DNA from: Gammaproteobacteria bacterium
GTDB taxonomy: Bacteria > Pseudomonadota > Gammaproteobacteria > Enterobacterales > Alteromonadaceae
DNA: 64,000 nt
Direction: 5' to 3'
Assembly: GCA_018826295.1 (NCBI GenBank)
Contig: JAHJZX010000017.1
Location: forward strand, 1-64,000
A model generated the notes under the pieces. It was not told the origin of the DNA. It was given only the letters and a program-made list of their open reading frames with translations, and searched no databases. Positions 43,668 to 52,679 of the stretch are shown here, piece by piece. The stretch's first letter is position 1. Each line of letters starts with the position of its first letter. The position numbers were made by a program, and so were the translations under genes.

Positions 43668-46232
43668 TTGAATAGAATGATATTTGGGTTGTTGCTTTGC
43701 ACAAATTTTTTGACTGGCTGTGGCGGAAGCAGCAGCTCTGATACTGGCGTAACAGAGCAAAATAAAGCGCCGACCGTGACTGTAACAAGCGCCACAGTGT
43801 TTGAAACTGAGGCCATAACTCTGACTGCAACCGCAGGCGATACCGATGGCAGTATTGCGAAGTATAGCTGGAGGCAAATGGGCGGAACCGCCGTTAGTAT
43901 TTCTGGCGGCAATACGGCGAGTATAAACTTTACCGCTCCTGCCGTTACTGTCGACCAAATTTTATCATTTCAGGTAACGGTGACTGATAACCAGGGTAGT
44001 ACAGCATCGGCAACATCAATTGTTACGATTAAATTTAATCAACCTCCGGTGATATCCTTGCTAGATACTGCCGTGGATGAAAAAACGGCGCAAACACTGA
44101 CCGCGAGCCTCACTGATGACGGAACTATTATCGCGATAGGCTGGCAGCAAACCGCTGGCCCGGCTATTACGCTAAATGGGGTAGATACTGCAACGGTAAG
44201 CTTTACTGCGCCTGATGTCCAAGCTGACACTGAACTGCAGTTTAGCGTTACTGCAACGGACAATCTGGGTAAAACTACTACTGCTACCGGAGCAGTTTTG
44301 GTCAAAACCACTGATAGTAGTTACCGCATTAAAGGTGTAGTAACAGATTCGCCCATCGCCAATGCTGAAGTAAACACTGAAGTTTCTGGTGTGCTGTATA
44401 CCACAACCGCCAATGCTAACGGGGAATATGTATTAGATATCAAGCTGGCAACTGATGCTGGCGATGAGCTGATAATATTAACAGCAACATCGCCTGTCGA
44501 TGAGCAGGTGCTATTTCACTCTATTTTGGGTAATGCAGAAGATATCCGCACTGCAGCAGGTGGTGATTCTACGCTTACTAACACAGAGTTATTTGCTACT
44601 AATATTACCAATGTCAGCTCAGCGCATTATGCGTTAGTCGTTCAGGCTAATAATGGCAATGTCCCGACAAGCAAAAGTCAGCTGTTACAGGCGGCGCTCA
44701 ACGTAGAAGGCAAGTTATTACTGCCATTTGCAACGGCGGTAAAACTTGTACTGGATTATGCGGCAGGCAACGCTACTTTAATGCTGCCAGCAGAGTTTGA
44801 AACAATTGCCGAATGGTTAGCCAATCGTACAGCTGTGTTGGAATACATCAATCGGGCTCAGTTAAATGCCAGGGCTAATTACGATGAGGCCTTGGCTGCA
44901 ATTCAAGCAGATGAAAGCTTGGTTAGGTTGCAGCCCGATAGCGGAACTGTAGTTGGCCGTTATTATGTTGACAGGACCCTGGGTGACCGTGGAGTTGCGC
45001 AATTCACACTAAACGCAGATAAGAGCGGAGAGTGGCTGGAGCGGGATCTTGGTGGTGCCTTTAACTGGGAGATCACGGCTGACGGTATTGTGTTGAATTT
45101 TGGTACTCCGGGCATGCTGATAGACAATAAACCGATAGCAGAATTTAGCCGTACCGAAACCAGCACCTATTTGCAACAAGTTACACTAACCATTGTCAGT
45201 GGCACTGAAGTCAGCACACAGTTTGCTGTTGAGCGTTTGCAGCTATCTATTGCAGGAGCGCTGTTCGGCTATCAGCAGATTGTTAAAGTCAGCACGGAAT
45301 CGTTTAAAGCTTTTAAGCAAAGTGCTGTAGTACAGGCGACGCAACTTATTGAACTTAACACTGAATATGCACTGCCGTATGCTGGGGTAATCAGCAGCTT
45401 TTCGTCTGAAGCGTATTCGTATCTTTACGCAGATTCCCACCTGGGTACCGCGAAATTACGCTTAGTAGGAGAAGGTGCAAGTGGTGGTATCGCGTATTTT
45501 GAAACTGCTGATTATGTTGCACCCGACAGCTTGGCATTGCAGCATCGTAACTATCCATGGCAACTAAATGATACCGGACAAATCGTTATTAGCCTGTCAG
45601 AGACCGACTACATTGAAATTTCTGCATTCCAGGCCAGGGAATCGTCAGACAACCCATATGTCAGCGTTAAAGCTAAATTGGGGGATATCAGCCGTGCTAT
45701 CAGTTACGCGGCTGCGGCTCAACGTGCTGTGGTTTGGAATACGCAGAACGTACCGGGTATTTATCTGTTGCCCGTTGATCCCTTGGAGCCAAACGTATTG
45801 TTTTGGCTAGAGTTATATGAAGATGGCACTGCTCTTACAGTCTCGACATATGATGCGGACAGTGATGGTAACCTGACACCAGATGAAGCAAATAAAATGC
45901 CCGGCTATTGGCAGTTGGATGAGAACGGAGACTTACATGTCAGACGCTATCGCAACATCCACCGTTACTGTCAGGCAACACAATGGCAGCCGTTGGCCGC
46001 TGATGACTGCCAGCTGTATAACAACAGAACGATGAAGTTGTACAACCTGAGTGATGAAAAGTCTGATGGTAAAAAGGATGTTTCCATCATTATTGATCAC
46101 CGTTTTTATGATAGTTTCTTACGAGGTGGCGATACCGGGAACGCCCAGTTGGGCTATGATGTGCTAAGCAATGGCAGCTACTACAATGCGATCTGGCAGA
46201 AAGTACCGGAACGGCCAACTGCGATAAATTAA
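43668..46232 (+). CDS. Large lipoprotein with Ig/PKD-like repeats
   Basis: Exported lipoprotein of 854 residues. FLTGC is a good lipobox (Cys18), followed by a GGSSSSD spacer. Two tandem Ig/PKD-type repeats cover about 35-212; the first has TDGSIAKYSWRQMGG and FQVTVTDNQGST, the second DDGTIIAIGWQQTAG and FSVTATDNLGKT. A carboxypeptidase-regulatory-like segment follows (about 218-275). The remaining 550 residues are of unknown fold; near 735 DADSDGNLTPDEA looks like a calcium-binding EF-hand/dockerin-like loop. The start is TTG at 43668, 8 nt after AGGGAT; ATG at 43677 is the alternative. It ends at a strong terminator. Confidence 0.85.
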   Translation: MNRMIFGLLLCTNFLTGCGGSSSSDTGVTEQNKAPTVTVTSATVFETEAITLTATAGDTDGSIAKYSWRQMGGTAVSISGGNTASINFTAPAVTVDQILSFQVTVTDNQGSTASATSIVTIKFNQPPVISLLDTAVDEKTAQTLTASLTDDGTIIAIGWQQTAGPAITLNGVDTATVSFTAPDVQADTELQFSVTATDNLGKTTTATGAVLVKTTDSSYRIKGVVTDSPIANAEVNTEVSGVLYTTTANANGEYVLDIKLATDAGDELIILTATSPVDEQVLFHSILGNAEDIRTAAGGDSTLTNTELFATNITNVSSAHYALVVQANNGNVPTSKSQLLQAALNVEGKLLLPFATAVKLVLDYAAGNATLMLPAEFETIAEWLANRTAVLEYINRAQLNARANYDEALAAIQADESLVRLQPDSGTVVGRYYVDRTLGDRGVAQFTLNADKSGEWLERDLGGAFNWEITADGIVLNFGTPGMLIDNKPIAEFSRTETSTYLQQVTLTIVSGTEVSTQFAVERLQLSIAGALFGYQQIVKVSTESFKAFKQSAVVQATQLIELNTEYALPYAGVISSFSSEAYSYLYADSHLGTAKLRLVGEGASGGIAYFETADYVAPDSLALQHRNYPWQLNDTGQIVISLSETDYIEISAFQARESSDNPYVSVKAKLGDISRAISYAAAAQRAVVWNTQNVPGIYLLPVDPLEPNVLFWLELYEDGTALTVSTYDADSDGNLTPDEANKMPGYWQLDENGDLHVRRYRNIHRYCQATQWQPLAADDCQLYNNRTMKLYNLSDEKSDGKKDVSIIIDHRFYDSFLRGGDTGNAQLGYDVLSNGSYYNAIWQKVPERPTAIN

Positions 46233-46239
46233 TATTTAG

Positions 46240-46265
46240 AAAAAGGGCTGGCTGCAGCCCTTTTT
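46240..46265. terminator. Bidirectional terminator between lipoprotein and APC permease genes
   Basis: AAAAAGGGCTG-GCTG-CAGCCCTTTTT is a perfect 11-bp stem with a 4-nt loop and flanking A/T tracts on both strands. Its last 2 nt lie inside the APC permease stop codon. Confidence 0.92.
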
Positions 46266-47550
46266 AGTTTCGCCGGGCCTGCCAGCGCGCCAGAAAATAT
46301 AGCAGGCTGCCCAATATTACAAATAGACTTGTAGCCACTATAGCCGACCAGCTTACCTGTAACGCCAGCCAGATACAGGCTGCAATACCCAGCAGCGGAA
46401 ACAGATAACCCAGCGGCAAGACAAAGCTGTTGGCGTTGGCCAGTCTGGGCCTGAGCACCGGTACGGCAGCGCAGGTCAGGCTGTACAGTAACAAACGTGA
46501 TACCACAGTTGCCGCGGCCAGCCATAAAAATGAGCCATATAAAGTCAACAGCAGCGCTAATACGCCAAAAAACACGATGGAGTTAGCCGGCGTTAAAAAG
46601 CGTGGCTGTACCGTGGCAAACCAACGCGGCAGGCTGCCATCTTCAGCCAGGGCAAAGCTGGCGCGCGGCGTGGAGAATATTGCACCGAGCAGATTAGCGG
46701 CGACAGACGCAACTACGCCGAGCATTAGCAGCAGGGCACCGGCCGGGCCAAATAAGCTGGCGGCGACATCCAGTAACGGGCTGGCAGAGCCGGCAATTGC
46801 CGGTACTGCTGCCACACTAACCAGTTGAATACCAACATACAGTAAGGTAACCAGGAGCAAGCCTAACAACAGTGCTCTGGGCATATCGCGGGCCGGATTT
46901 TTAGCTTCGCCGGCCGGTACCACCACCGATTCGAAGCCAACAAAGGCGTAAATCAGCAGCAAGGTAGCGCCACCGATATCATAGGGGCTGTCAAATACCT
47001 GCAGTGGATTAAACTGCGGTATGATCTGGCTGCCCAGCAAGCTGGCGCCTGCAGCAACTAACAGCAGCAACACGGTAAATTTCATCACGGTAAGCAGTGC
47101 CAGTGAACGCATAGCACGCACTGAACCCAGCACATTAATTAACGTCAGGCCGGCAATAATGACAGTAAGTAGTAGTGTGCGGTTTATGCCCTGTGTTGCT
47201 GCCGGCCAGAAGTAACCAATGCTATCTACCAGCAACACACTATTGGCGGCAAAGGACACTAAGCGGGCAATGTAATACAGCCAGCCGGCCTGAAAGCCAA
47301 TAAAGGGGCCAAAAGCCGCGGTACCGTAGCGCAGCGGGCCGCCACTGCCACTAAAGTAACTGGCCAGCTCGGCCATACACAACAAGATTGGCAAAATCAG
47401 CAGCGCGCAAAACAGGTAAATTAACGGGCTGTATTCGCCGGCCAATTTTGCCGCCCCGCCAGGCAAGCCAAAAATACCGGCACCAATCAGGCCATTAACT
47501 ACCAATAACCATAGGCCGAACAAGCCCAAATGGCGGGGCAGGCTGCTCAT
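46264..47550 (-). CDS. APC-family amino acid permease
   Basis: Inner-membrane transporter of 428 residues with about twelve helices of the LeuT fold. GLIGAGIFGLPG near residues 20-31 is the APC helix-1 motif that binds substrate backbone atoms, and the conserved ELASYFSGSGGPLRYG follows. FVGFESVVVPAGEAKNPARDMPRA is the helix-6 to loop signature. The substrate is not readable, but amino-acid or amine transport is standard for the family. Its ATG overlaps the stop of the upstream small gene (ATGA). Confidence 0.92.
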   Translation of the reverse strand: MSSLPRHLGLFGLWLLVVNGLIGAGIFGLPGGAAKLAGEYSPLIYLFCALLILPILLCMAELASYFSGSGGPLRYGTAAFGPFIGFQAGWLYYIARLVSFAANSVLLVDSIGYFWPAATQGINRTLLLTVIIAGLTLINVLGSVRAMRSLALLTVMKFTVLLLLVAAGASLLGSQIIPQFNPLQVFDSPYDIGGATLLLIYAFVGFESVVVPAGEAKNPARDMPRALLLGLLLVTLLYVGIQLVSVAAVPAIAGSASPLLDVAASLFGPAGALLLMLGVVASVAANLLGAIFSTPRASFALAEDGSLPRWFATVQPRFLTPANSIVFFGVLALLLTLYGSFLWLAAATVVSRLLLYSLTCAAVPVLRPRLANANSFVLPLGYLFPLLGIAACIWLALQVSWSAIVATSLFVILGSLLYFLARWQARRN

Positions 47551-47813
47551 TCCTCGTCAGTTAACCAGGGAGTTTCTGGCAACTGTGCCAGATGACCGGC
47601 GTAACGGTCTAAATTAAAGCTTTGCTGATGCTCTATTACGTCTATCATCTCGGGTGCCAGAGCACAGGCAATTAACTCTATCGCCTCTTCCCGGCTATGG
47701 CCGGTCATGCGCAGCCGCATTAGGGTTTCAGTAACTTGCTTTGGGTAGTTGTCTGCCAGCTGGTTTTCTACTACTTCAAACAGCATGGCTTGATCGAGCA
47801 GTTCATCGCTCAT
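47547..47813 (-). CDS. Small conserved hypothetical protein coupled to the APC permease
   Basis: An acidic 88-residue soluble protein with no signal peptide. It is helical, with a central TGHSREEAIELIACALAPEM that resembles a small helical repeat. I do not recognise its family with confidence. GAGG lies 5 nt before the ATG at 47813; the upstream extension begins with TTG and is rejected. It precedes and overlaps the permease gene by 4 nt. Confidence 0.75.
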   Translation of the reverse strand: MSDELLDQAMLFEVVENQLADNYPKQVTETLMRLRMTGHSREEAIELIACALAPEMIDVIEHQQSFNLDRYAGHLAQLPETPWLTDEE

Positions 47814-47962
47814 AAATGCCTCGGGTGACTGTGGAGTTTGCGCCAGTATGAAAGAATACACTGCCTTTGCCAATTGATAGCGGAAAAAACCGTTAAAGCA
47901 ATAGTATTTAGCCGCTGCTTTGGCTAAGCTGAAACGCCAGGCAATAGAGTAGAATAATAACT

Positions 47963-49195
47963 ATGCAACAACAACTTAGCCTTTGGCGTGGCCGTTTGCA
48001 GGCATTGGGTCCGGGTGTGTTAATGGCGACGGCTGCTATTGGCGGCTCGCATCTGGTCGCTTCCACTCAGGCTGGTGCTTTGTTTGGCTGGCAGCTGGTC
48101 TGGCTGATCTTACTGGTTAATATTCTGAAGTATCCGTTTTTCCGCTTTGGCGTTGAATATACGCTTACCCGCAAAGAAAGCCTGTTAGCCGGATATCAGC
48201 GCAAAGGCCGCGGCTATTTTTACAGTTTTATTGGCTTGAATATTATTGCCGCGGTGGTTAATACCGCCGGCGTATTGCTGTTGACTGCCAGCCTGCTGCA
48301 GTATGCGTTGCCGGGCAATTTATCTGTCACCTTATTGTGCTGGCTTATTTTAGCGGCTTGTTTAGTCATTTTGCTGTTGGGTCATTACAAGGCGCTGGAT
48401 AACGTCGCCAAGCTGATTATGATTGTGCTGACTATCACTACTGTCTCAGCCGCCGTTATCGCCTGGCAAAATGGTGCCCAGGCACCGGCTGGCTATGTTG
48501 GCCCTTCGCCGTGGACGCTGGCTGGTTTAGGCTTTTTGGTGGCATTAATGGGCTGGATGCCGGCGCCAATTGAAATCTCGGCTATCAGCTCGTTGTGGCT
48601 TAAGGCTAAGCAGCGCCATAGTCACGTTACCCGGGCACAGGGGCTGTTTGATTTTAACCTCGGGTATTGGCTAACGGCAGCGCTGGCGCTGGTGTTTTTA
48701 TCTTTGGGCGCGCTGGTGCAATATGGCAACGAACAACCCATAGCGTTGGCTGGCAGTGCCTTTGCGCAACAATTAATGACCATGTATGCCAGCACTATCG
48801 GTGACTGGTCCCGGCCTTTAGTCGCGTTAATAGCGTTTTTGTGTATGTTTGGCACTACCATTACCGTGCTGGACGGCTATGCCCGCACCCTGCATGCCTC
48901 GTTTGAGCAACTGGGCATCATTAAACATAAATCAGCATTAAATTATTGGCTGCTGGCGCAGGCTGGCTGCGGTATGGCTTTGATTTTATTCTTTAAAGCC
49001 GCACTATCGCCCATGTTAACCTTTGCCATGACACTGGCATTTTTAACCACGCCAATATTTGCCTGGCTGAATTTCAGCCTGATGCGCGGCGAGGGGGCCA
49101 TAGTGCTGAGTACACCACTTAAATTGTTGAGTTGGGTAGGACTGTTGTATCTGACCGGTTTTGCACTGTTGTTTTTATGGTGGCTGGGGCGCTAA
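47963..49195 (+). CDS. Nramp-like transporter with altered metal-site motifs
   Basis: Inner-membrane protein of 410 residues with eleven or so helices. The N-terminus GPGVLMATAAIGGSHLVAS aligns with helix 1 of Nramp metal transporters (typically GPG-LM--A-IDPGN---), but the metal-binding DPGN is replaced by IGGSH. The helix-6 MPH motif reads MGWMPAPIE. The usual Asp and Asn ligands are therefore missing. The protein probably belongs to an Nramp-related branch with different or no metal selectivity. It is divergent from the small-protein/APC pair and nearly touches the convergent binding-protein gene. Confidence 0.82.
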   Translation: MQQQLSLWRGRLQALGPGVLMATAAIGGSHLVASTQAGALFGWQLVWLILLVNILKYPFFRFGVEYTLTRKESLLAGYQRKGRGYFYSFIGLNIIAAVVNTAGVLLLTASLLQYALPGNLSVTLLCWLILAACLVILLLGHYKALDNVAKLIMIVLTITTVSAAVIAWQNGAQAPAGYVGPSPWTLAGLGFLVALMGWMPAPIEISAISSLWLKAKQRHSHVTRAQGLFDFNLGYWLTAALALVFLSLGALVQYGNEQPIALAGSAFAQQLMTMYASTIGDWSRPLVALIAFLCMFGTTITVLDGYARTLHASFEQLGIIKHKSALNYWLLAQAGCGMALILFFKAALSPMLTFAMTLAFLTTPIFAWLNFSLMRGEGAIVLSTPLKLLSWVGLLYLTGFALLFLWWLGR

Positions 49196-49204
49196 AGCAT
49201 AATT

Positions 49205-49975
49205 TTAAGGTATAAAACGCTGATCCAGATTGTATTTAGCCAGCAGCGCCAGCCACTGCGGATCATCGGGCATACTGGCGATAAGCTCTTCCAGCTCTTG
49301 TTGTAATGACAGATCAGTACTGCTGAACATCAGACTGCGGTTAATGCTCTCATGTGGTTCATTGGCAATGTAAAACAAACTTTTATCTTCGCCTTGCTGG
49401 AATTTATAGTTCAATGTAGACAGGCTGATAATGGCGAAGTCGCCACGGCCTAAGCGCAACATATCCAGCACGTGCTCTTCCTGCAAGGTATCAACCCGCA
49501 GTATTTCGGCGTTATTTAAAGCTTGTTCCAATTCGACATAGCGATATCCCTGCACGCCGATCAGGGTTTTACCGTTAAGTCCTTGTGGTGTGACATCAGT
49601 GATGGGGTTTTTCTTCAAAGATATAAATACATCACTGTCATGCAATATAGGTTTGGTGAAACGCATGCGTTCGGCATATTTTTTAAACCACACCTGTTGT
49701 ACACCCACTACAACATGCGGGAAGGGTCTATCCAGCATAGAGTTCAGGCGCTTGCGTGGCACAAATTCTGTTTTGTACCAGTAGTTACTGCTGTGCTGAT
49801 TAAAATAATGCGCCAGATCGTAATACAGCCCTTGTTGTGTGCCTAAATCAACTATAAAGGGCGCTTTCAGGTGATAGGTGAGCAGCAGCACTTCCTGCCG
49901 TTGTTGAGCACATGCAAGCGGGCTACATAGCAATACAGCACACAGCGTGAATACATTTACGTATCGAAGCAGCAT
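49205..49975 (-). CDS. Periplasmic solute-binding-like protein (SBP family 3 type)
   Basis: Exported protein of 256 residues with a signal peptide ending ACAQQ near 25. The mature part has the two-lobed pattern of family-3 binding proteins: GLYYDLAHYFNQ early, then LNGKTLIGVQGYRYVELEQAL and DMLRLGRGDFAIISLSTLNY in the second lobe. No ABC permease is adjacent, so it may work as an orphan sensor-type or signalling protein. The ATG at 49975 with AAGGTG upstream is preferred over the GTG at 49996. Confidence 0.8.
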   Translation of the reverse strand: MLLRYVNVFTLCAVLLCSPLACAQQRQEVLLLTYHLKAPFIVDLGTQQGLYYDLAHYFNQHSSNYWYKTEFVPRKRLNSMLDRPFPHVVVGVQQVWFKKYAERMRFTKPILHDSDVFISLKKNPITDVTPQGLNGKTLIGVQGYRYVELEQALNNAEILRVDTLQEEHVLDMLRLGRGDFAIISLSTLNYKFQQGEDKSLFYIANEPHESINRSLMFSSTDLSLQQELEELIASMPDDPQWLALLAKYNLDQRFIP

Positions 49976-50029
49976 AGCATCTGCACCTTTTGGCACTATG
50001 ATGGTTTTACTATAGCGCAGTGCTACTGT

Positions 50030-50057
50030 GCCGCCAGCTTTATAACAGGCTGGCGGC
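50030..50057 (-). terminator. GC-rich hairpin after ilvH
   Basis: GCCGCCAGC (50030-50038) pairs with GCTGGCGGC (50049-50057), a 9-bp stem, 8 nt past the ilvH stop. There is no U-tract, so it may be Rho-assisted or an RNA-stabilising 3' end. Confidence 0.5.
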
Positions 50058-50064
50058 GTAACTT

Positions 50065-50556
50065 TTACAGCGCCAGGGTTTTTTCACCGCGGGCAATACC
50101 CGAGGCGCCGCTGCGCACTACTTCCAGTATCGGCGTTGTGCCAAGCGCCTGAATAAAGGCATCCAGTTTGTCGCTGGTGCCAACCAGTTGAATGGTGTAG
50201 GTGCCTGGTGTGACGTCGATAATCTGGCCGCGGAAAATATCGGCACAACGCTTTACTTCTTCGCGCTGGTTGCCACTGGCTTTTACTTTTACCAGCATTA
50301 GCTCGCGTTCAATATGTGCTGCTTCACTGATATCGGAAACCTTTACCACCTCAATCAGCTTATGCAACTGTTTGCTGATCTGTTCAATGACCTGATCGTT
50401 ACCCTGGGTAACCAAAGTTAACCGCGATAAGGTTGCATCGTCCGTTGGTGCCACGTTGAGAGAGTCGATGTTATAACCACGCTGGGCAAACAAGCCAACC
50501 AGACGGGCTAAAGCCCCGGATTCGTTCTCCAGCAGAACAGAAATAATATGCCGCAT
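50065..50556 (-). CDS. ilvH: Acetolactate synthase small (regulatory) subunit
   Basis: Regulatory subunit that raises activity of the catalytic IlvI subunit and gives valine feedback inhibition. It has 163 residues, as in E. coli. The N-terminal ACT domain starts ISVLLENESGALARLVGLFAQRGYNI, with the glycine-containing loop that binds valine; the C-terminal domain carries ELMLVKVKASG and VTPGTYTIQLVG. It begins 1 nt after the ilvI stop with AGAGGA inside the ilvI end, giving translational coupling. Confidence 0.97.
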   Translation of the reverse strand: MRHIISVLLENESGALARLVGLFAQRGYNIDSLNVAPTDDATLSRLTLVTQGNDQVIEQISKQLHKLIEVVKVSDISEAAHIERELMLVKVKASGNQREEVKRCADIFRGQIIDVTPGTYTIQLVGTSDKLDAFIQALGTTPILEVVRSGASGIARGEKTLAL

Positions 50557-50557
50557 G

Positions 50558-52327
50558 TTAAGTCCTCTCTGTCTTGCTTAAAAACATGTCGTTCATCGCG
50601 CCGCCTGGCACCTGCATTGGGTAGACGTGCTCTTTCGGGTCGATATGAATATCCAAAAACACCAGCTGATCTTTCAGTGCAAAGGCGCGCTCCAGTGCCG
50701 GTTGCAGCTCTTCGGGTGTCGTTACGCGGATGCCAACATGGCCATAGGCCTCGGCCAGTTTGACAAAGTCGGGCAGGGAGTCCATGTACGAGCTGGCATA
50801 GCGCGACTCGTAGTTCATGTCCTGCCATTGTTTAACCATGCCTAAATAGCCGTTATTCAGGTTAATAATTTTTACGCCTAAGCCATATTGCTTGCAGGTA
50901 GATAGCTCCTGAATATTCATTTGGATCGAGCCTTCACCGGTAACGCAGATGACATCCGCGTCGGGGTAATTCAGTTTTACCCCCATCGCTGCCGGCAAGC
51001 CAAAGCCCATGGTGCCAAGGCCACCGGAGTTGATCCAGCGGTTAGGTTTATTAAACGGATAATACTGCGCAGCAAACATCTGGTGCTGGCCAACATCACT
51101 GCAGACATAGGCTTCACCTTTGGTAATTTTGCTTACCTGTTCAATAACATACTGTGGTTTTAGCAGAGGCGTAGCGCTGTCGTAACGGCCGCCGTGTACT
51201 GCGCGCCACTGCGCTATTTGCTGCCACCACTGTGTCAGTGCCGCACTGTCCAACTTTTTCTTTTTTTGCTTTAGCACAGCCAGCATTTCGTTTAACACCG
51301 GCTTTACCAGGCCAACAATCGGAATATGCGCATTAACCGTTTTGCTGATGCTGGCCGGGTCGATATCGATATGAATAATCGTAGCGTCGGGACAAAACTT
51401 CTTAGTGTTATTGGTTACCCGATCATCAAAGCGGGCACCAACGGCCAGGATCACATCGGCATGGTGCATGGTTTGATTGGCTTCATAGCTGCCGTGCATG
51501 CCCAGCATGCCAATAAACTGTTTATCGCCAGCCGGGTAAGCCCCAAGACCCATTAGCGTATTGGTAACCGGCAGATTAAGCAGTTGCGCTAATTCAGTCA
51601 GCTCGTTTGACGCTGCGCCTAAAATGACACCGCCACCGGCATATAAAATCGGCTTTTTCGCGGCTAAAAGCGCGGTTACGGCTTTTTTAATCTGGCCGCT
51701 GTGGCCCTGCTGTTTCGGCTGGTACGAGCGCAGGTTAATGTCTGCCGGATAATGATACGGAAACTTCTGGTTTGGCATCGTCATATCTTTCGGGATATCC
51801 AACACCACCGGGCCTGGCCGGCCGCTTTGCGCGATATGAAACGCCTTTTTAATTAGATACGGAATATCTTCCGGCCGGCGTACCGACATATTGTGCTTAC
51901 AAATTGGCCGCGAGATACCCAGCATATCGGTTTCCTGAAAGGCATCGCCGCCAATTAAGTGGCTCATCACCTGACCGGTTAATACCACCATTGGGATCGA
52001 GTCCATATAGGCAGTGGCAATACCGGTAACAGCGTTAGTGGCGCCCGGGCCAGAGGTCACCAATACTACACCGGCTTTGCCGCTGGCACGGGCATAAGCA
52101 TCGGCCATATGGGTAGCTGCCTGTTCGTGGCGCACTAAAACATGTTTAACTTTATTTTGCTGAAACAGGGCATCGTAGATGTGCAATACAGCACCGCCCG
52201 GGTATCCGTACAGGTATTCGACGCCTTCATCGGCAAGGGCGCGGATTACCATGGCGGCACCGGATAACATTTCTGTGCTGCGGTTGTGCTCGGCTGACTT
52301 ATCGTCTGGCTGGGTCTTGCTGGTCAT
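50558..52327 (-). CDS. ilvI: Acetolactate synthase large (catalytic) subunit
   Basis: Thiamine diphosphate/FAD enzyme of valine, leucine and isoleucine synthesis: pyruvate to acetolactate, or with 2-oxobutyrate to acetohydroxybutyrate. It has 589 residues (E. coli IlvI 574). Motifs: [14 protein letters not shown], the catalytic Glu in [19 protein letters not shown], and the ThDP-Mg motif [29 protein letters not shown] (quoted here as the GEGS..NN span). The start is uncertain: ATG at 52327 is used; the conserved part begins at MLSGAAM (52270) and no candidate has a strong ribosome site. The leader upstream carries two hairpins. Confidence 0.95.
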   Translation of the reverse strand: MTSKTQPDDKSAEHNRSTEMLSGAAMVIRALADEGVEYLYGYPGGAVLHIYDALFQQNKVKHVLVRHEQAATHMADAYARASGKAGVVLVTSGPGATNAVTGIATAYMDSIPMVVLTGQVMSHLIGGDAFQETDMLGISRPICKHNMSVRRPEDIPYLIKKAFHIAQSGRPGPVVLDIPKDMTMPNQKFPYHYPADINLRSYQPKQQGHSGQIKKAVTALLAAKKPILYAGGGVILGAASNELTELAQLLNLPVTNTLMGLGAYPAGDKQFIGMLGMHGSYEANQTMHHADVILAVGARFDDRVTNNTKKFCPDATIIHIDIDPASISKTVNAHIPIVGLVKPVLNEMLAVLKQKKKKLDSAALTQWWQQIAQWRAVHGGRYDSATPLLKPQYVIEQVSKITKGEAYVCSDVGQHQMFAAQYYPFNKPNRWINSGGLGTMGFGLPAAMGVKLNYPDADVICVTGEGSIQMNIQELSTCKQYGLGVKIINLNNGYLGMVKQWQDMNYESRYASSYMDSLPDFVKLAEAYGHVGIRVTTPEELQPALERAFALKDQLVFLDIHIDPKEHVYPMQVPGGAMNDMFLSKTERT

Positions 52328-52367
52328 TTTATTGTGTCTCATAGTTTGCTGTGGCAATAACTGCACA

Positions 52368-52393
52368 CCGCGGCTTTGCGGGCAAAGTCGCGG
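52368..52393. repeat. Strong inverted repeat in the ilvI leader
   Basis: CCGCGGCTTTGC (52368-52379) and GCAAAGTCGCGG (52382-52393) are complementary over 12 bp with one G-T. The repeat ends 41 nt before the ilvI ATG on the minus strand. Confidence 0.7.
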
Positions 52394-52405
52394 GTGAATT
52401 GTTCT

Positions 52406-52430
52406 AAAACAGCTTATTGGCTGTTTTTTT
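52406..52430 (+). terminator. Orphan terminator-like hairpin facing the plus strand
   Basis: AAAACAGC-TTATTG-GCTGTTTT followed by TTT gives an 8-bp stem and a seven-T run on the plus strand. No plus-strand gene ends before it. In the ilvI direction the T-run is only four. Confidence 0.6.
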
Positions 52431-52679
52431 GTTTGCTACGTGGACAGGTTAAACAGGCAAGGCTGTAAAACTCAAACTATGGCGCTATGGTTATTCGCTG
52501 CTGAGCAGTCATTTTTTGGTGCGCAGGGTTAATTTACGTGATAGATGGTCGGATGTCGATGCTTTTTGCGCTGATTTTGCTGCTTTTGTCAGCAAACACA
52601 AGGCTTGCAAAGCCATGGCGCTGCCCACATAGTAGTAGCCAACAGTTTTTGATTTAACCCGTACAGGATTTACCTTCTT

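Larger units (their letters stand above)
52328..52679. other. Divergent intergenic region between ilvI and cnoX
   Basis: 352 nt. It contains a 12-bp inverted repeat (52368-52393) and a terminator-like hairpin (52406-52430). A 35-codon minus-strand frame with several Leu codons (52616-52509) is present, but evidence for a leader peptide is weak. The cnoX ribosome site (AGGA) is at its right end. Promoters for both genes must lie here; none is clear by eye. Confidence 0.5.

Noticed and set aside
52509-52616. Possible leader peptide (35 codons, begins MALQALCLLTK) upstream of ilvI
   Set aside because: No run of Val/Ile/Leu codons of the kind that senses starvation, a weak ribosome site, and the nearest hairpin is about 80 nt past its stop.
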